This document shows positions 56,164 through 64,000 of a stretch of DNA of 64,000 bases, piece by piece. The notes under the pieces are model-generated. The model did no database searches, was not told where the DNA came from, and saw only the letters and a program-made list of their open reading frames with translations. The first letter of the stretch is position 1, and each line of letters starts with the position of its first letter. The stretch is from Microvirga terrae (GTDB lineage Bacteria; Pseudomonadota; Alphaproteobacteria; Rhizobiales; Beijerinckiaceae). The translations under genes and the position numbers were made by a program. The stretch is from NCBI RefSeq assembly GCF_013307435.2, contig NZ_CP102845.1, positions 4,090,001-4,154,000 of the forward strand. Direction: 5' to 3'.

Positions 56164-57069
56164 ATGGGTCGCATGATGCACGACGATCAGATTCATATCG
56201 ACGTTGATACCGTTCGTGGATTGGTCGCCGATCAGTTTCCCGAGTATCGTCATGAACGGATCGTGCAACTCGGATCGGCCGGCACCGACAATGCCATCTT
56301 CCGCATTGGATCGGGTGTCGCGGCACGGTTCCCCCTGCGCGCCATGAACCCGCTCGAATGCGCCGAGATGCTGCGCCGGGAAGCGGCAGCCATGACCGAG
56401 TTCGCGCAGCATTCTCCCTATGCGACTCCTCGACCGCTGGGGCTCGGTCGACCCAGCGCGCTCTATCCGATAGCCTGGGCGGTGCAGGGTTGGATCGACG
56501 GCGAGACGGCCACGCCGGACGGACTTGCGGCGTCCGCGGCATTCGCCCTCGACATCGCCGACCTGATCGCGTCTTTGCGCGCAGCGGACACCCGTGGCCG
56601 CCGCTTCGACGGACCAGGGAGAGGTGGCAACCTTCCCGATCACGACGACTGGATGGACGTCTGCTTCAGGAACAGCGGCGCCCTTCTGGACGTCGCTCGC
56701 CTGCGTGGCATGTGGGCCCGGCTGCGGGAGCTGCCGCCATCCGGGCCCGACGTCATGAGCCATCGGGATCTCATTCCGGCCAATCTTCTCGTGCGCGACG
56801 GGCGTCTCGCGGGTGTGCTCGATGCCGGCGGCTTCGGGCCGGCGGATCCGGCGTTGGATCTCGTGGCTGCGTGGCATCTTCTCGATCGGGACCGCAGGGA
56901 CATCGTGCGGTCCCGTCTCGGATCGGACGACATCGAGTGGGCGCGCGGAGCAGCATGGGCGTTCCAGCAGGCGATGGGGCTGGTCTGGTACTATCAGCGG
57001 ACCCATCCGGGGATGAGCACCCTGGGACGAAGCACACTCTCCCGCCTGCTCGACGACCCTGTCGTCTGA
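56164..57069 (+). CDS. Aminoglycoside phosphotransferase (APH) family kinase
   Basis: 301 residues with the APH/choline kinase fold. The N-lobe has the nucleotide-binding strand RIVQLGSAGTDNAIFRIG. The catalytic loop is VMSHRDLIPANLLVRDGRL. The metal-binding aspartate is in GVLDAGGFGPADPALDL. WAVQGWIDGETATP is typical of the MphA/phosphotransferase-like group. Such genes in environmental bacteria are mostly metabolic, so antibiotic resistance cannot be assumed. Alternative starts lie at 56173 and 56176. Confidence 0.85.
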   Translation: MGRMMHDDQIHIDVDTVRGLVADQFPEYRHERIVQLGSAGTDNAIFRIGSGVAARFPLRAMNPLECAEMLRREAAAMTEFAQHSPYATPRPLGLGRPSALYPIAWAVQGWIDGETATPDGLAASAAFALDIADLIASLRAADTRGRRFDGPGRGGNLPDHDDWMDVCFRNSGALLDVARLRGMWARLRELPPSGPDVMSHRDLIPANLLVRDGRLAGVLDAGGFGPADPALDLVAAWHLLDRDRRDIVRSRLGSDDIEWARGAAWAFQQAMGLVWYYQRTHPGMSTLGRSTLSRLLDDPVV

Positions 57070-57179
57070 ACGGAACCTGCGCCGGGAGACCATTCAGGCA
57101 GAAGGGAATGTTCGCCGAGCGTGAGGCCCCGCTCATCCACGCAACCGACTCGCATCCGGAAGGGCTCGGCGCCTCAAGA

Positions 57180-57340
57180 CATCAGGATCACAGGCACAGG
57201 GCCGGTGATGACGTGGAGACGGTATGAGCCGGTGATGACACCCTCCCATGTCATGGCCGGGCTTGTCCCGGCCATCTCGATCAGGAAAAGCGCTGCGCCT
57301 CACACGATCGGGATCACCGGGACGAACCCGGTGCTACCGG
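57180..57340. repeat. Paired palindrome repeat, unit 8 (half plus full copy)
   Basis: A lone ATCACAGGC...GCCGGTGAT half (57185-57211), then ATGGCCGGG...CCCGGCCAT (57251-57275) and ATCACCGGG...CCCGGTG (57312-57333). It abuts the end of the convergent lipoprotein gene. Confidence 0.8.
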
Positions 57341-57741
57341 TTTCGGGCACGGCCGACAGGAACGAGATCGATATGGGCAGGATTTGGCTTGTGGTCCAAC
57401 ATCGCGCCGTTTGCGGCATCGAGGACCAAGCCGACTGATCCGCCCGGCAGGATGGCGTTCCCGATCACGCCAGGGGCCGCTTTATCGGTCAGCACTGACG
57501 TCACCAGGAGGGACCCTGGCCGGTATCCTCTGGCGTCCGCATAGGCCGTGAATTCAGTCTTTCGATTCACCTTCACGACGCAAGGCGAGCGGGGACATTC
57601 CTGCCCGAGCGACGTCCGGATCCGCGCCGTGCTTGGGCTGGCCGTGATGGTCACCGTCTCCTCGACTCCACGGGTCACCGTGTTGCAGGCCGCCAACGAT
57701 AAGACCGCGCCCGCCCCACATGTCAGAACGCGCATTCGCAT
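57334..57741 (-). CDS. Small lipoprotein, PEGA-like
   Basis: 135 residues. The signal peptide ends with the lipobox LAAC (cysteine at about residue 19). The mature sequence starts NTVTRGVEETVTITASPSTARIRTSLGQECPRSPCVVKV, a PEGA-like beta pattern (bacterial surface carbohydrate- or protein-binding module), followed by a hydrophobic glycine-rich stretch (GNAILPGGSVGLVLDAANG). Similar lipoproteins are common in Hyphomicrobiales; function unknown. Likely transcribed alone. Confidence 0.75.
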   Translation of the reverse strand: MRMRVLTCGAGAVLSLAACNTVTRGVEETVTITASPSTARIRTSLGQECPRSPCVVKVNRKTEFTAYADARGYRPGSLLVTSVLTDKAAPGVIGNAILPGGSVGLVLDAANGAMLDHKPNPAHIDLVPVGRARNR

Positions 57742-58097
57742 GGATTGTCCCTCTCGCGTGCCGGCTCACAATGCCGCTCTGTCAATAGCAGGTAGGGCTC
57801 ACGGTTAAGTCTGCCACTGTTGCTTCTCCTGGCATGACGTTCGTGGCTCCTCGTCATCCTGTGAGACACCCTGCTCAAAGCATTCGGGATCACCAGGCTC
57901 GTCCCGGTGATCCCGCTTCTATGAGGCACAGCGTCCCCATCATCGGAAAGGATTGAGCGGCCGTCTCTCGCCGCGCGAGGAGCGACGACGCGGCGCGGCG
58001 TTTCCGCAGCTTCGCGCGAACCGAATGGACACGGTGTCATTGTCATGGGTGAGGCCGCGCCCGACGCGGCCGGCTTTCGGATTCACCAGAAGAGGAC
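57742..58097. other. Intergenic region with half repeat unit
   Basis: 356 bases with no credible gene. A single ATCACCAGG...CCGGTGAT palindrome lies at 57890-57912 (unit 9, lone half). The rest shows nothing recognised. Confidence 0.5.
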
Positions 58098-58721
58098 ATG
58101 ACGATGGCGACGAGCAGGAAGAGTGGGACCTCACAACCCAGCAAGGCCCGCAAGACATCGGGAGCATCCGCGTCCCGGTCGACGGCCAAGAAGGGAGCGG
58201 CCGCATCGAAGCGCGCGCAGCCCAAGGCGAGCGCGCGCTCCGCGACGAAGTCGCAGGCCGTTCCCGCAAAAGCCCGCTCCGCGGCGGGATCGCGCTCCTC
58301 CGCCCGCGCGTCTACCGGCACGTCGCGCTCCACCACGCGGGCGTGCTCTGCGTCCCGGCCGCAGGGCGGCCTGTTGAACCCGATGGCGTGGCTCTCGAGC
58401 CTCGAGACCACCCTCACCTCCCCGCAGGCCCGTGCCGTGATGGCCGAGGCCTTGAGGGCGGTGGCGAACGTGCTCGAGGCGCCGCAGGGCGGCGAGTCCG
58501 GTAAGAGCGGCGGCGTGCAGGAAGGCCGTCGGGCCGTGTCGGCGGCCGGCAGCCTCGGGGCCGAGATCGTGGCCGCGCCTCTCGAAGTGGCGGCTGCCGC
58601 CATCGGGGCGGCGGGCGAGGTGCTGACGGGCGCGCTCGGCGGCCAGGGCGGCGAGGACCGCGGCACCGGCGCCTCGCGCACGGGCGGCGCACGCAAGAAA
58701 TCGGCGCCGTCACGCGGCTGA
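58098..58721 (+). CDS. Histone-tail-like basic protein of unknown function
   Basis: 207 residues in two parts. Residues 1-95 are almost only Ser, Ala, Lys, Arg, Thr and Gly ([17 protein letters not shown] and similar), like the tails of histone H1-type bacterial proteins, with a pI expected to be very high. Residues about 95-190 are Ala/Val/Leu-rich and probably helical ([15 protein letters not shown], then [24 protein letters not shown]). The end is again basic. DNA binding is plausible by composition only. AAGAGGAC precedes the ATG. Convergent with gapR. Confidence 0.65.
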   Translation: MTMATSRKSGTSQPSKARKTSGASASRSTAKKGAAASKRAQPKASARSATKSQAVPAKARSAAGSRSSARASTGTSRSTTRACSASRPQGGLLNPMAWLSSLETTLTSPQARAVMAEALRAVANVLEAPQGGESGKSGGVQEGRRAVSAAGSLGAEIVAAPLEVAAAAIGAAGEVLTGALGGQGGEDRGTGASRTGGARKKSAPSRG

Positions 58722-58740
58722 TCTCGCCCACGCACGCGCA

Positions 58741-58771
58741 TGAAAAAGGCCGCCTCGTCGGAGGCGGCCTT
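58741..58771 (-). terminator. Terminator downstream of gapR
   Basis: On the minus strand: AAGGCCGCCTC, CGAC loop, GAGGCGGCCTT, then TTTCA with five consecutive T. An eleven-pair stem 27 bases beyond the gapR stop. Confidence 0.85.
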
Positions 58772-58797
58772 CGTTGCGTCGAATGCGCAGGGGTTCG

Positions 58798-59070
58798 TCA
58801 GGCCGCCGCGGCGACCGGCTCGGGGCCGGCCTCGTCCATGGCCCGCATGTAGACGTCGAGCAGGCTGTCGTGCTCGTCGCGCTCGTCCTGGTCCTGCTTG
58901 CGCAGCTTGATGATCTCCTTGAGGATCTTCACGTCGAAGCCCTCGCCCTTGGCCTCGGAGAAGACCTCCTTCTTGGCCTCGTTCAGGTCCTTGATCTCGT
59001 TCTCGATCTGCTCGATGCGCTCCACGAACGAGCGGATCCGATTGCCCGGAATTCCAACGACGTCACTCAT
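58798..59070 (-). CDS. gapR: GapR (DUF2312) DNA-binding protein
   Basis: 90-residue nucleoid-associated protein of alphaproteobacteria. In Caulobacter GapR binds overtwisted DNA ahead of forks and polymerases and stimulates topoisomerases. The core [48 protein letters not shown] is nearly canonical, with coiled-coil helices and basic residues. Its ATG overlaps the stop of the AraC-type gene upstream (ATGA), which is unusual for a housekeeping gene. A strong terminator follows. Confidence 0.93.
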   Translation of the reverse strand: MSDVVGIPGNRIRSFVERIEQIENEIKDLNEAKKEVFSEAKGEGFDVKILKEIIKLRKQDQDERDEHDSLLDVYMRAMDEAGPEPVAAAA

Positions 59071-60068
59071 GGCTTCTCCTTTGCCTTCACCAGACCGGCA
59101 CTATCGGGCAGGCGGGTAAGCACCCCGTTAATGCCGGGCGGCGGCCGGGCCGTCCCGTCCTGCCGGTTGCCGAAGGCGCGCGGCGACCGGCCCATGACAC
59201 GCTTGAACGCGGCGCTGAACGCGCCCTCGGATTCATAGCCGAGGCTCGGGGCGATCAGGGCGATCGGATCGCTCGCCGACAACCGCTCGGCCGCGAGCAG
59301 CATCCGCCACCGGGTCAGATAGGCCATCGGGGTTTCCCCGACCCGTTCGCGGAACGCGAGGGCGAAGCTGGATCGCGACATCCCGGAGAGCCGTCCGAGC
59401 TCCCGCAGCGTCCAGCGATGCGCCGGATCGCCGTGCATGGCGGCCATCGCGGCCGACAGGCGCGGATCGCCGAGGGCGAAGAACCACCCGACGCGCGTCG
59501 GCGGAGCCTCCGCGAGATGCAGCCGCAGCGCCTGGACGAGCATCATGTGGGCGAGATGCTGCGCCACCAGGGCGCTGCCGGGCTGGCCCTCGCGGATCTC
59601 CTGCATCATGCGCTCCACCGACCAGCGCAGCGCCTCCTGGTCGCTCTCGCGCCGGATGTGGATGAGCGCCGGCAGGGCGGCGAGCAGCATGGACGCGTGA
59701 CGCCCCTCGACGGCGAAGCGGCTGCCCACGAGAGCGAAGGCGTCGCCGCCGTTCACGGTGACGACGCCCCCATCCCGCGGGGGCGGGAAGATGGTGGCAG
59801 CGTCGATCGGCGGTCGATCGAGGTCGCTCCCGATCCGGAACGGCCGACCGCTCGGCAGGATGAAGCAGTCGCCGGCCCGGATCAGAGCCGTCTCCGCCGT
59901 GCCCTCGACGGCGAGCCAGCACGCGCCCCGGGTGACCGCGTAGCATTTGATGCGGGCGTGCTGGTCGGCGAAGCGAACCGCCCAATCGCCGCCGGCCTCG
60001 AAGCCCGCCGAGACGGAGCCTCGCGGCCTGATGAGCGCCAACACGTCGGAGAGAGGATCGACGGGCAT
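59067..60068 (-). CDS. AraC family regulator (cupin plus HTH)
   Basis: 333 residues. The N-terminal cupin-like sensor (about 20-190, AraC_binding/cupin_6 type, opening DPLSDVLALIRPRG) precedes the double helix-turn-helix (about 210-305: WTLRELGRLSGMSRSSFALAFRERVGETPMAYLTRWRM, then ALIAPSLGYESEGAFSAAFKRVMGRSPRAF). Regulators of this type often sit beside oxidoreductase genes; here the NmrA-like gene is divergent, with starts 131 bases apart, and is the likely target. The gene end overlaps gapR. ATG 60068 chosen over an in-frame start six codons earlier. Confidence 0.9.
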   Translation of the reverse strand: MPVDPLSDVLALIRPRGSVSAGFEAGGDWAVRFADQHARIKCYAVTRGACWLAVEGTAETALIRAGDCFILPSGRPFRIGSDLDRPPIDAATIFPPPRDGGVVTVNGGDAFALVGSRFAVEGRHASMLLAALPALIHIRRESDQEALRWSVERMMQEIREGQPGSALVAQHLAHMMLVQALRLHLAEAPPTRVGWFFALGDPRLSAAMAAMHGDPAHRWTLRELGRLSGMSRSSFALAFRERVGETPMAYLTRWRMLLAAERLSASDPIALIAPSLGYESEGAFSAAFKRVMGRSPRAFGNRQDGTARPPPGINGVLTRLPDSAGLVKAKEKP

Positions 60069-60198
60069 TCTGGACGATCTCGACATTTGTTCGGACGAAC
60101 GCGCATGGAGCGTCCGGCCAAGAGGGCTTAAAGCCGTGAGAGCTTAAAGCATGGGCACGGACAGCACATCCCGTGCCGTCGTGAAGGAAGAGACAGAC

Positions 60199-61089
60199 AT
60201 GATCGTTGTCACAACGCCCACCGGGTCCATCGGCCGCCAGGTCCTGGCGCGGCTGCTCCAGGCGGGAGAACGCGTCCGCGTCATCGCGCGCGATCCGTCG
60301 CGCCTGCCCCGGGAGACGCTCGCGCGGATCGAGGTCGTCGAGGGCTCGCACGGCGAGGCGGACGTGGTGGACCGCGCCTTCGACGGCGCGGACGCGGTGT
60401 TCTGGCTTCCTCCGCCCAACCCGCATGCCGAGAGCCTAGACGCGGTCTATGCCGACTTCGCCCGTCCGGCCTGCGAGGCGTTCAGGACGCACGGCGTCGG
60501 CCATGTGGTGGGGATCTCGGCCCTGGGCCGGGGCACCCCGATGGCGGACCGCGCCGGGCTCGTCACCGCGTCGCTCGCCATGGACGACCTGATCGCCGGC
60601 ACGGGCGTGAACTATCGTGCTCTGACGATGCCGTCCTTCATGGATAACCTGCTGCGTCAGGTGGCGCCGATCCGCGACCGGGGCGAGTTCTTCTCGCCGG
60701 TTCCGGGCGACCGGAAGGCCCCCGTCTGCGCCACCCGCGACATCGCCGACGCGGCGGCCGACCTTCTGATGGACCGGCGCTGGAGCGGCCAGGGACATCG
60801 GGCGGTGCTCGGCCCGGAGGACCTCTCCCAGAACGACATGGCGCGGATCATGTCGGAGATGCTCGGCAAGCCGGTCGTTCATCGCCCGGTTCCGATCGAG
60901 GCCTTCAAGGCTCAGCTCTCGGCCGCGGGCCTGTCGCCGGCCTTCGTGGAGGGCTATGCCGCCATGATGACAGCCAAGGCCGAGGGGCTGGACAACGCCG
61001 AACCGCGCACGCCCGAGACCACCACGCCCACCACCTTCCGGCAATGGTGCGCGGACGTGTTGCGGCCGGCGGTCATGGGTCGGGGCTGA
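60199..61089 (+). CDS. NmrA/atypical SDR family NAD(P)-binding protein
   Basis: 296 residues. The N-terminal Rossmann motif is TTPTGSIGRQVLARLLQAG (TGxxG pattern), followed by a strand and RVRVIARDPSRLP, as in quinone reductase QorB-like and NmrA-like proteins. The catalytic Tyr-Lys pair of classical SDRs is not apparent, so it could be a reductase of quinones or a redox sensor. GAAGGAAGAG precedes the ATG. Divergent from the AraC regulator. Confidence 0.85.
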   Translation: MIVVTTPTGSIGRQVLARLLQAGERVRVIARDPSRLPRETLARIEVVEGSHGEADVVDRAFDGADAVFWLPPPNPHAESLDAVYADFARPACEAFRTHGVGHVVGISALGRGTPMADRAGLVTASLAMDDLIAGTGVNYRALTMPSFMDNLLRQVAPIRDRGEFFSPVPGDRKAPVCATRDIADAAADLLMDRRWSGQGHRAVLGPEDLSQNDMARIMSEMLGKPVVHRPVPIEAFKAQLSAAGLSPAFVEGYAAMMTAKAEGLDNAEPRTPETTTPTTFRQWCADVLRPAVMGRG

Positions 61090-61458
61090 ACGATCTCGTT
61101 CGGTCAGCCGGGCAACGGCTTCGTCCGCAAGGTTGCACGCCTCAAGGATGACCGCTCGCGGGTCATTCCCGCAACTCCAAGCCTATACCCCGGTCATGGC
61201 CGGCCTTGTGCCGGCCATCTCGATCGGAAAGGCACAGCGCTTCAAACGATCGAGATCACCGGGACAAGCCCGGTGATGACGCGGAGGATGAGCGATAGGT
61301 ACGGCATGTCCCCGTCACGATCGATGCCCATTCGATGGGACGTTCTGCCGCGCGAATGTCTGCGAGCCGCGGGTGCAAGACCCATAAGTTGATCTTGACA
61401 GAGCCGGCTAAGATAGTGGTTATCCCCCGGCCAATTATGGCGATATTGGGGGAAAAAT
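61090..61458. other. Intergenic region with repeat unit 10
   Basis: No gene. The repeat lies at 61194-61282. A TTGACA at 61395-61400 with GGTTAT 17 bases later (61418-61423) is a weak promoter candidate for the following lipoprotein gene. Confidence 0.5.
61194..61282. repeat. Paired palindrome repeat, unit 10
   Basis: ATGGCCGGCC...GGCCGGCCAT (61195-61220) and ATCACCGGG...CCCGGTGAT (61255-61279), with a GGAAAGGCACAGCGCTTC linker. Confidence 0.8.
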
Positions 61459-61842
61459 ATGTCTTTTATTCAACGCGCCGGCATGTTGGTTGCGGCGTGT
61501 TCATTTGCCGTCGCGGGCTGCGCCTCTCGCAGTGAGAACATCGCAGCGGCCTATGTTTCACCGACTGCTTATGCATCTTGGAAGTGTGACCAGATCCGCG
61601 AGGAGGCGACCCGCCTCTCGTCACGGGCAGCACAGGTCTCAGGGGCCCAGGACTCGAAGGCGACCAACGACGCCGTGGCGACGGGTGTCGGTGTCGTGTT
61701 GTTCTGGCCCGCACTGTTCTTCATCAAGGGGGACAGCACGACGGCGGCCGAACTGAGCCGCCTCAAGGGCGAGATGGAAGCGATCGAGCAGGCGAGCATC
61801 CAGAAGCGGTGCGGCGTCACGTTCCAGCGGCCAGCCGCGTAA
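61459..61842 (+). CDS. Small lipoprotein of unknown function
   Basis: 127 residues. The signal peptide MSFIQRAGMLVAACSFAVAGC ends in the lipobox VAGC. The mature part has SPTAYASWKCDQIREEATRLSSRAAQVSGAQ, a hydrophobic stretch (AVATGVGVVLFWPALFFIKGD) and a helical end with a lone cysteine (IQKRCGV). The layout, a Cys-rich start and one helix, is common in small Hyphomicrobiales and phage-associated lipoproteins; no function is known. The ATG follows GGGGGAAAAAT, which gives a strong ribosome binding site. Confidence 0.75.
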   Translation: MSFIQRAGMLVAACSFAVAGCASRSENIAAAYVSPTAYASWKCDQIREEATRLSSRAAQVSGAQDSKATNDAVATGVGVVLFWPALFFIKGDSTTAAELSRLKGEMEAIEQASIQKRCGVTFQRPAA

Positions 61843-61940
61843 TCTCAGTTGGAGGGCCTGGGCAAGCCGCCCAGGCTCTCCTCACGCATGTGCGAGTGAT
61901 CCCGCGAGGCGCGTGCGTGTGACAAGAGCAGCCTCAGCCG

Positions 61941-63026
61941 TCAGCCCATCTGGAAGCCCGGGGTCGAGCGCGACAGGGCGGCTTCCTCGTCGGTCATGTC
62001 CTCGGGGATCGCCTCGAAGAGCGGGGTCGAGAGGTAGCGCTCGCCGGTGTCGGGCAGCATGGCGAGGATCACCGATCCCTCGGGGGCCCGCTCGGCCACC
62101 TGCATGGCGACCGCGACGGTGGAGCCCCCGGAGACGCCGGTGAAGATGCCCTCCTTCTGGGCGAGCATCCTGGCCCATTTCATGCCTTCGGCGCCGGCCA
62201 CCGGGATCAGCTCGTCGTAGAACTTCCGGTCGATCGCCTCCTGGAGCACGAACGGGATGAAGTCGGGCGTCCAGCCCTGGATCGGGTGCGGCTCGAAGGC
62301 CGGGTGGCTCTCGGCCGGGGCGCCGTTCTCGGCCCGGCCCTGAGCCCGGCCGCTGCCGATGAGCTGGGCGTTCGCCGGCTCGCTCAGGATGATCTTGGTC
62401 TCGGGCCGCTCCCGGCGCAGCACCCGGCCGACGCCCGTGACGGTGCCGCCCGTGCCGTAGCCGGTGACGAAATAATCGAGCCGCCGGCCCTTGAAATCGC
62501 CGAGGATCTCGCGCGCGGTCGTCGCCTCGTGGATGTCGGCGTTGGCCTGCGTCTCGAACTGCCGGGCGAGGAACCAGCCGTTCGCCTCCGCGAGCTCCAC
62601 GGCCTTCTGGTACATGCCGAAACCCTTGGCGGCGCGCGGGGTCAGGACCACCTTGGCGCCGAGCATGCGCATCAGCTTGCGCCGCTCGACCGAGAAGCTG
62701 TCCGCCATGGTGACGACGAGCGGATAGCCCTTCTGGGCGCAGACCATCGCGAGCCCGATGCCCGTGTTGCCGCTCGTCGCCTCGACGACGGTCTGGCCGG
62801 GCTTGAGCGCGCCGGATCGCTCGGCCGCCTCGATGATCCCGATGGCGAGCCGGTCCTTGACCGAGGCGGCGGGGTTGAAGAACTCGGCCTTGACGTAGAG
62901 CGTGACATGCGCGGGCGCGAGATGGTTGACGCGGATGCAGGGCGTATCGCCGATCGTGTCGACGATGCTGTCGAACAGCCGTCCGCGGCCGTCGGTCGTC
63001 CTGGTCTGAGGCTTCGGGTTGTCCAT
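61941..63026 (-). CDS. Cysteine synthase (O-acetylserine sulfhydrylase family), long form
   Basis: 361-residue PLP enzyme making cysteine from O-acetylserine and sulfide. The PLP lysine is K57 in NPAASVKDRLAIG; EATSGNTGIGLAMVC binds substrate, and GTGGTVTGVGR binds the cofactor phosphate. It is about 40 residues longer than typical CysK: about 18 extra at the N-terminus and a longer C-terminal segment (EAIPEDMTDEEAALSRSTPGFQM). The long form resembles alphaproteobacterial CysK2-like enzymes. ATG 63026 has AGGAGGGCC upstream. Transcribed alone. Confidence 0.9.
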   Translation of the reverse strand: MDNPKPQTRTTDGRGRLFDSIVDTIGDTPCIRVNHLAPAHVTLYVKAEFFNPAASVKDRLAIGIIEAAERSGALKPGQTVVEATSGNTGIGLAMVCAQKGYPLVVTMADSFSVERRKLMRMLGAKVVLTPRAAKGFGMYQKAVELAEANGWFLARQFETQANADIHEATTAREILGDFKGRRLDYFVTGYGTGGTVTGVGRVLRRERPETKIILSEPANAQLIGSGRAQGRAENGAPAESHPAFEPHPIQGWTPDFIPFVLQEAIDRKFYDELIPVAGAEGMKWARMLAQKEGIFTGVSGGSTVAVAMQVAERAPEGSVILAMLPDTGERYLSTPLFEAIPEDMTDEEAALSRSTPGFQMG

Positions 63027-63134
63027 TGGCGGGCCCTCCTCGGTTTCACCTCTCAAGCTTAGTGAAACGGGCCGAATCCGTCCAGGAGTTTCGGCTCTGG
63101 ACGGGCGGAACACCGCACAGGACGACCGATATGC

Positions 63135-63425
63135 TTACTCGGCAGGCTTCGGAGCCGGCGCAGCGGGACGTGCAGGACCGGCGGTTCCGCGCCCGGGCCG
63201 GGCGGGACGCTTGGGGGCGGCGATCAATCCCTCACGGATGGCCTGCTTGCGGGCGAGCTTGCGCGCCCGGCGGACCGCTTCCGCCTTCTCGCGGATCTTG
63301 CGCTCGGAGGGCTTCTCGTAGGATTTCCGCGCCTTCATCTCGCGGAAGACGCCTTCCCGCTGCAGCTTCCTCTTGAGCGCCCGAAGGGCCTGGTCGACGT
63401 TGTTGTCCCTGACGAAAACCTGCAA
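63135..63425 (-). CDS. rpsU: 30S ribosomal protein S21, TTG start
   Basis: 96-residue small-subunit protein involved in initiation. The family core is clear: [43 protein letters not shown], followed by a basic helix and an Ala/Pro-rich tail typical of alphaproteobacteria. The start is TTG at 63425, with GAAAGGA six bases upstream; the conserved N-terminus (Q-V-x-V-R-D-N-N) begins right there. A longer in-frame ATG at 63512 would add 29 residues not found in S21. Confidence 0.92.
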   Translation of the reverse strand: MQVFVRDNNVDQALRALKRKLQREGVFREMKARKSYEKPSERKIREKAEAVRRARKLARKQAIREGLIAAPKRPARPGRGTAGPARPAAPAPKPAE

Positions 63426-63508
63426 AGGATGTCCTTTCTCGAATCTGGCGGACCTCACGTCCGCAATGCCGTGTGGGCGGTGGACGACGTCATCCGCCTC
63501 GTCGATGA

Positions 63509-63703
63509 TCAAACGCTTCGGATCTCGCCTTCCCGGACGGCGCGCTCGATCGCTCCCGCCCTGATCCGGTAGGAGAACTCCCCGGTCTGGTCGGCCGGCA
63601 TGAGCCGCACGACCTCATAGAGGTTGCTGGCGTTCAATCGGGTGTCGGAGAACCCGGCCTGTTTCAGCTGCACCATCTGGCGAACTTTGAATTTATGGAC
63701 CAT
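63509..63703 (-). CDS. Small conserved-looking protein of unknown function
   Basis: 64 residues, [24 protein letters not shown]..., with a basic start and a beta-rich middle ([22 protein letters not shown]). It may be a small DNA- or RNA-binding SH3-like fold, but no motif proves it. CCAGGAGAATG precedes the ATG. It is upstream of rpsU in the same direction. Confidence 0.65.
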   Translation of the reverse strand: MVHKFKVRQMVQLKQAGFSDTRLNASNLYEVVRLMPADQTGEFSYRIRAGAIERAVREGEIRSV

Positions 63704-63756
63704 CGATCATTCTCCTGGGTTTGACGCTTAAGGGTCGGGCCGCCGCAGGCGGCGGG

Positions 63757-63957
63757 CTATCGCACGCGCCTGATGCTGACGATCGTGCCTTCGGGAAGGG
63801 TCCCCTGCTCCTGCCGGGCTCGCGCCGTTGTCTCGACCGCGCGCGGATTGGAGGCCGCTTCCGGATTGTCGATCCAGAGATAGGCCCGACGCGCATCGTC
63901 GTAATCCACCACGAACATCACCGATTTGGCGGCCGCTTTTCGAAATGTGTTCATCAC
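63757..63957 (-). CDS. Small protein of unknown function
   Basis: 66 residues, MMNTFRKAAAKSVMFVVDYDDARRAYLWIDNPEAASNPRAVE..., mixed charged and hydrophobic with no signal or membrane helix. The pattern VMFVVDYDDARRAYLWID looks like a beta-hairpin. No family recognised. It is 53 bases upstream of the preceding small gene and in the same direction, so the two may be one unit with rpsU. Confidence 0.55.
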   Translation of the reverse strand: MMNTFRKAAAKSVMFVVDYDDARRAYLWIDNPEAASNPRAVETTARARQEQGTLPEGTIVSIRRVR

Positions 63958-64000
63958 GTCCTCACGGGGTCGGCCGTCCGATGACGGCGCGGCGAAACAA

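Noticed and set aside
56164..57069. Antibiotic resistance by the APH-family kinase
   Set aside because: Catalytic motifs are present, but the family is broad and no mobile element or resistance neighbour supports it.

Overview
The window is about 64 kb of high-GC chromosomal DNA. Gene content and order point to an alphaproteobacterium of the order Hyphomicrobiales. The evidence is a split ATP synthase with a separate F0 cluster carrying both b' and b subunits, an aa3 cytochrome oxidase operon, an ispH-thrB-rnhA cluster, GapR, an IalB-type protein and many paired palindromic repeats. A Methylobacteriaceae-like host (Microvirga/Methylobacterium type) is my inference and was not tested.

Layout. 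0-5 kb: the end of an iron-type ABC permease, a LysR regulator, mutY, a DUF721 (DciA-like) gene and a DsbA-like thiol oxidoreductase. 5-8.6 kb: smc. 8.7-11.5 kb: the F0 operon (atpI, a, c, b', b) behind a recognisable promoter, with two hairpins after the c-subunit gene. 11.5-14.2 kb: a HAD phosphatase and an acyltransferase-SGNH surface-modifying enzyme. 14.5-19.8 kb (minus strand): the glycine cleavage operon gcvT-gcvH-osmC-like-gcvPA-gcvPB behind a tandem glycine riboswitch. 20-22.5 kb: a CNNM/CorC-type membrane protein, a lipoprotein and an IalB-like protein. 22.7-29.3 kb: the aa3 oxidase operon (ctaC, ctaD, ctaB, coxF-like, ctaG, ctaE, DUF983, SURF1) with an FNR/FixK-type palindrome upstream. 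29.3-40.3 kb: thrC, an M16 peptidase, a large GGDEF/EAL sensor, YqgE, a DsbD-N-like protein, a peroxiredoxin, rnhA, thrB and ispH. 40.6-45 kb: a CPA2 antiporter, a MATE exporter, and DUF937 and DUF1127 proteins.

45-64 kb is more accessory in character. It holds a LysR gene and an EamA exporter gene, each preceded by a dense array of TGGAACG/CGTTCCA words. It also holds a helix-turn-helix orphan whose 3' end is duplicated 1.2 kb away, an exported isochorismatase-like protein, ChaA and an exported beta-carbonic anhydrase. A strongly structured leader precedes a small membrane protein. Further on are a LysR/alpha-beta-hydrolase divergent pair, an APH-fold kinase, small lipoproteins, a histone-tail-like protein, GapR with an overlapping AraC regulator, an NmrA-like oxidoreductase, cysteine synthase and ribosomal protein S21 with a TTG start.

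The best candidates for undescribed biology are the multi-hairpin leader at 52517-52728, whose last helix pairs with the ribosome binding site of the next gene, and the two TGGAACG/CGTTCCA arrays around 45.05-45.21 kb and 47.34-47.44 kb. No tRNA, rRNA, CRISPR array, intact insertion sequence or prophage was recognised.
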